Positions 62,214 to 64,000 of a stretch of DNA of 64,000 bases are shown one piece after another. The position numbers and the translations under genes are program-made. Each line of letters starts with the position of its first letter. Position 1 is the stretch's first letter. This stretch comes from Dyadobacter sp. 50-39 (GTDB taxonomy: Bacteria; Bacteroidota; Bacteroidia; Cytophagales; Spirosomataceae): NCBI GenBank assembly GCA_001898145.1, contig MKSR01000010.1:62001-126000 (forward strand), written 5' to 3'. The notes below the pieces were generated by a model that made no database searches, was not told the DNA's origin, and saw only the letters and a list, made by a program, of their open reading frames with translations.

Positions 62214-63146
62214 TCAGCCCGTTTGGTAGGGCTCACACCAACCAAAATTCTGCGCGACGATTACAGATTTGTTTTGGTTTACAAATTCCAAAAATGAGCT
62301 GGAAGCCTGGGCGTGCTTTTTACCTTTAAGCCAGATCAGGCTCCATGTCGTCTGTATCGGCAGGCCGCGTACAGGTATAATTTCCAATTCATTATTGGCC
62401 AGTTCATTTCGTATCCCGATCAGGGGCATGATGGAATAGCCCAATCCTGCCAGTACCGCTTGTTTAACGGCTTCATTGGAAGTAAGTTCCATTTTCTTGA
62501 CGACTGAAATGTTTTGTTCGGAAATAAACCTTTCCATCACCTGGCGGGTGCCGGAGCCCTTTTCCCGGAAGATAAGCGGCACGCGCTGAAAGAATTCCGT
62601 GGCGTCGCTGATAGGATCAACCATTTGTCCTGCCTTCCCAACCAGATACAAGCGGTTGGGTAAAAGGTCAAGCCATTCAATATTAATCGTCGTCGGGGGT
62701 ATCGAAACCAGGGCAAAGTCCACCTCATTATTTTCAAGGCTTTCCAATACCCTGCTTTTATTGGTCACATCCATCGATAATTCGATCCCCGCATGCCTGC
62801 TAAGAAAATCGGATAGGAAGAATGGCATCACATACTTGCCGGTCGATACGACCGAAATTTTCAGTTTACCCGTAAGCTCGCCTTTGTAAGCCAGGGTTTT
62901 ATAGTTGATCGCATGAACCTGTTCGATGATCTTCTCCGCAGCTGCGGCGATATCACGGCCGAACTCGGTGATGTATAACTTTCGTCCAATCACCTCCGTA
63001 AGCGGAATTTCGAATTGCGCCTCGAAATTTTTCAACTGAATGGATACTGCTGGTTGCGACAAATGAAGCTCTTCCGATGCCTTGGTAACGCTTTCGGCTT
63101 TGACAACGGCTACAAATACCCGAAGCTGATTTAAGGTATAGTTCAT
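62214..63146 (-). CDS. LysR-family transcriptional regulator
   Basis: This 310-residue LysR regulator has an N-terminal helix-turn-helix (MNYTLNQLRVFVAVVKAESV, TKASEELHLSQPAVSIQLKN) and a C-terminal effector-binding domain (LKISVVSTGKYVMPFFLSDF, GSGTRQVMERFISEQ, VKQAVLAGLGYSIMPLIG), close to the CbbR group in layout. It is divergent from the isocitrate dehydrogenase gene across 90 bases, the classical arrangement for a LysR regulator and its target. Control of carbon or nitrogen metabolism is inferred. Confidence 0.93.
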   Translation of the reverse strand: MNYTLNQLRVFVAVVKAESVTKASEELHLSQPAVSIQLKNFEAQFEIPLTEVIGRKLYITEFGRDIAAAAEKIIEQVHAINYKTLAYKGELTGKLKISVVSTGKYVMPFFLSDFLSRHAGIELSMDVTNKSRVLESLENNEVDFALVSIPPTTINIEWLDLLPNRLYLVGKAGQMVDPISDATEFFQRVPLIFREKGSGTRQVMERFISEQNISVVKKMELTSNEAVKQAVLAGLGYSIMPLIGIRNELANNELEIIPVRGLPIQTTWSLIWLKGKKHAQASSSFLEFVNQNKSVIVAQNFGWCEPYQTG

Positions 63147-63175
63147 AAGTTTTATTTATGCAAATGATAGTAAAT

Positions 63176-63191
63176 ATAAATGAAAATTTAT
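63176..63191. promoter_or_regulatory. candidate LysR box
   Basis: ATAAAT (63176-63181) and ATTTAT (63186-63191) form an interrupted palindrome with a 4-base gap, in the shared promoter between the LysR gene and icd. LysR boxes have a T-N11-A core within such symmetry. A/T-rich palindromes arise easily by chance. Confidence 0.4.
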
Positions 63192-63204
63192 GAATCCTTC
63201 AAAA

Positions 63205-63212
63205 TAGCTTTG
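63205..63212 (+). promoter_or_regulatory. -7 box TAGCTTTG for icd
   Basis: This is an exact TAnnTTTG match 24 bases upstream of the icd ATG at 63237. The palindrome at 63176-63191 lies in the -33 position. Confidence 0.5.
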
Positions 63213-63236
63213 CAGACGTAAATCAAAACCAAACAC

Positions 63237-64000
63237 ATGACAAAGATTACCGTAGCAAAGGGTGATGGGATCGGTCCGGAAATCATGGACGCCACGCTCA
63301 GAATTATTCTAGCAGCAGGTGCAGACCTGGAAATTGAAGAAATCACGGTCGGAGAATCGGTTTATCTCGCAGGTAACGCCGCCGGCATAAGCCCTGAATC
63401 GTGGGACGTCATCCGGCGAAACAAGGTTTTCCTGAAAGCGCCTATCACCACGCCGCAGGGAGGGGGGTACAAAAGCCTGAATGTGACTACACGAAAGTTT
63501 CTGGGGCTTTATTCCAATGTTAGGCCTTGCATGAGCCTATACCCCTTTGTAAGCACCAAACATCCGCAGATGGACCTGATCATCATCCGCGAGAACGAGG
63601 AGGACCTTTATGCGGGTATCGAGCACCAGCAAACAGATGAGGTCGTGCAGTGCCTGAAACTGATCAGCCGGCCCGGATGTGAAAAAATTGTAAGGTACGC
63701 CTTCGAATATGCACGGCAGCAGGGCCGGAAAAAAGTCACCTGCTTCACGAAGGATAACATTATGAAGCAGACCGACGGCTTGTTCCACCGGGTGTTTGAT
63801 GAAATCGCCCAAGAGTACCCCGACATTGAAAATGAGCATTGGATTATCGATATCGGCGCGGCAAAAATGGCCGACACGCCGGAGGCTTTCGACGTGCTGG
63901 TGATGCCTAATCTTTACGGCGATGTCCTGAGCGACGTCGCTGCGCAGATAGCGGGATCTGTGGGCTTGGCGGGTTCGGCCAATATCGGCGAAGAATGCGC
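63237..64000 (+). CDS. icd: isocitrate dehydrogenase, NADP type, cut by the window edge
   Basis: The first 254 residues of an isocitrate dehydrogenase are present, starting MTKITVAKGDGIGPEIMDAT. Substrate-binding elements are KAPITTPQGGGYKSLNVTTR (Ser and Asn of the isocitrate site), LYSNVRPCMS, IIRENEEDLYAG, the Tyr/Lys region TCFTKDNIMKQTDGLFHRV and the metal-binding Asp in VMPNLYGDVLSDVAAQIAGS. It resembles the Rickettsia/Bacteroidota NADP enzymes of about 480 residues. It catalyses oxidative decarboxylation of isocitrate to 2-oxoglutarate in the TCA cycle. The divergent LysR gene probably regulates it. Confidence 0.92.
   Translation, partial: MTKITVAKGDGIGPEIMDATLRIILAAGADLEIEEITVGESVYLAGNAAGISPESWDVIRRNKVFLKAPITTPQGGGYKSLNVTTRKFLGLYSNVRPCMSLYPFVSTKHPQMDLIIIRENEEDLYAGIEHQQTDEVVQCLKLISRPGCEKIVRYAFEYARQQGRKKVTCFTKDNIMKQTDGLFHRVFDEIAQEYPDIENEHWIIDIGAAKMADTPEAFDVLVMPNLYGDVLSDVAAQIAGSVGLAGSANIGEEC

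Noticed and set aside
1-64000. tRNA, rRNA, transposase or integrase genes
   Set aside because: No cloverleaf, rRNA signature, inverted-terminal-repeat pair flanking a transposase frame, or integrase motif was recognised by eye. A dedicated tRNA scan would be needed to exclude a tRNA fully.

Overview
The window looks like chromosome from a Bacteroidota bacterium of the Cytophagales, most like Dyadobacter or a relative. This assignment is inferred. It rests on SusC/SusD-type genes, FecR-type anti-sigma factors, type IX secretion C-terminal domains, LytTR two-component pairs, Bacteroidota -7 boxes (TAnnTTTG) and a base composition near half G+C by eye. No rRNA, tRNA, CRISPR array, phage or complete insertion sequence was seen.

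Layout. 1-12.5 kb is a metabolic and regulatory stretch: an AraC-regulator relic, a GH92 mannosidase, an HxlR regulator divergent from a short-chain dehydrogenase with a clear operator between them, then a minus-strand run of alpha/beta hydrolase, VOC protein, FAD/NAD(P)-binding protein and MOSC protein, followed by an AraC regulator and a second short-chain dehydrogenase. 10.5-13.4 kb holds two damaged PAS-domain sensor genes, one on each side of a DJ-1/PfpI gene. 13.6-22.6 kb is a glycan-uptake unit: ECF sigma, FecR anti-sigma, SusC with a signalling STN domain, SusD and a sulfatase. 22.7-30 kb carries a DUF202 protein, a LytTR sensor/regulator pair, a two-domain fasciclin lipoprotein, an ABC permease and a LamG protein with a type IX sorting tail.

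30-36 kb holds an NTF2-like protein behind a TetR-type operator, a fasciclin protein, two Tat-exported ferritin-like proteins, a second ABC permease and a relic of a GyrI-like gene. 36-46 kb is an iron or siderophore locus resembling Bacteroides xusABC: sigma factor, short anti-sigma, two DUF4374 lipoproteins flanking a TonB receptor, a PepSY membrane protein and an overlapping second TonB-dependent receptor. 47-54 kb has a TPR histidine kinase and LytTR regulator followed by a 1313-residue FG-GAP repeat protein with a type IX sorting domain. 54-61.4 kb has an OmpR-type two-component pair divergent from a spondin-domain lipoprotein, then two YHS proteins with a DoxX protein, a terminator, and a DinB gene overlapping a TANGO2-like NRDE/ATP-grasp fusion. 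The window ends with a LysR regulator divergent from isocitrate dehydrogenase, which is cut by the right edge.

The most notable observations are the NRDE/ATP-grasp fusion, the doubled DUF4374 siderophore locus whose anti-sigma and receptor lack the usual signalling domains, the exported ferritin-like pair beside a fasciclin gene, the cluster of damaged regulatory genes, and several hairpins that settle gene starts and transcript ends.
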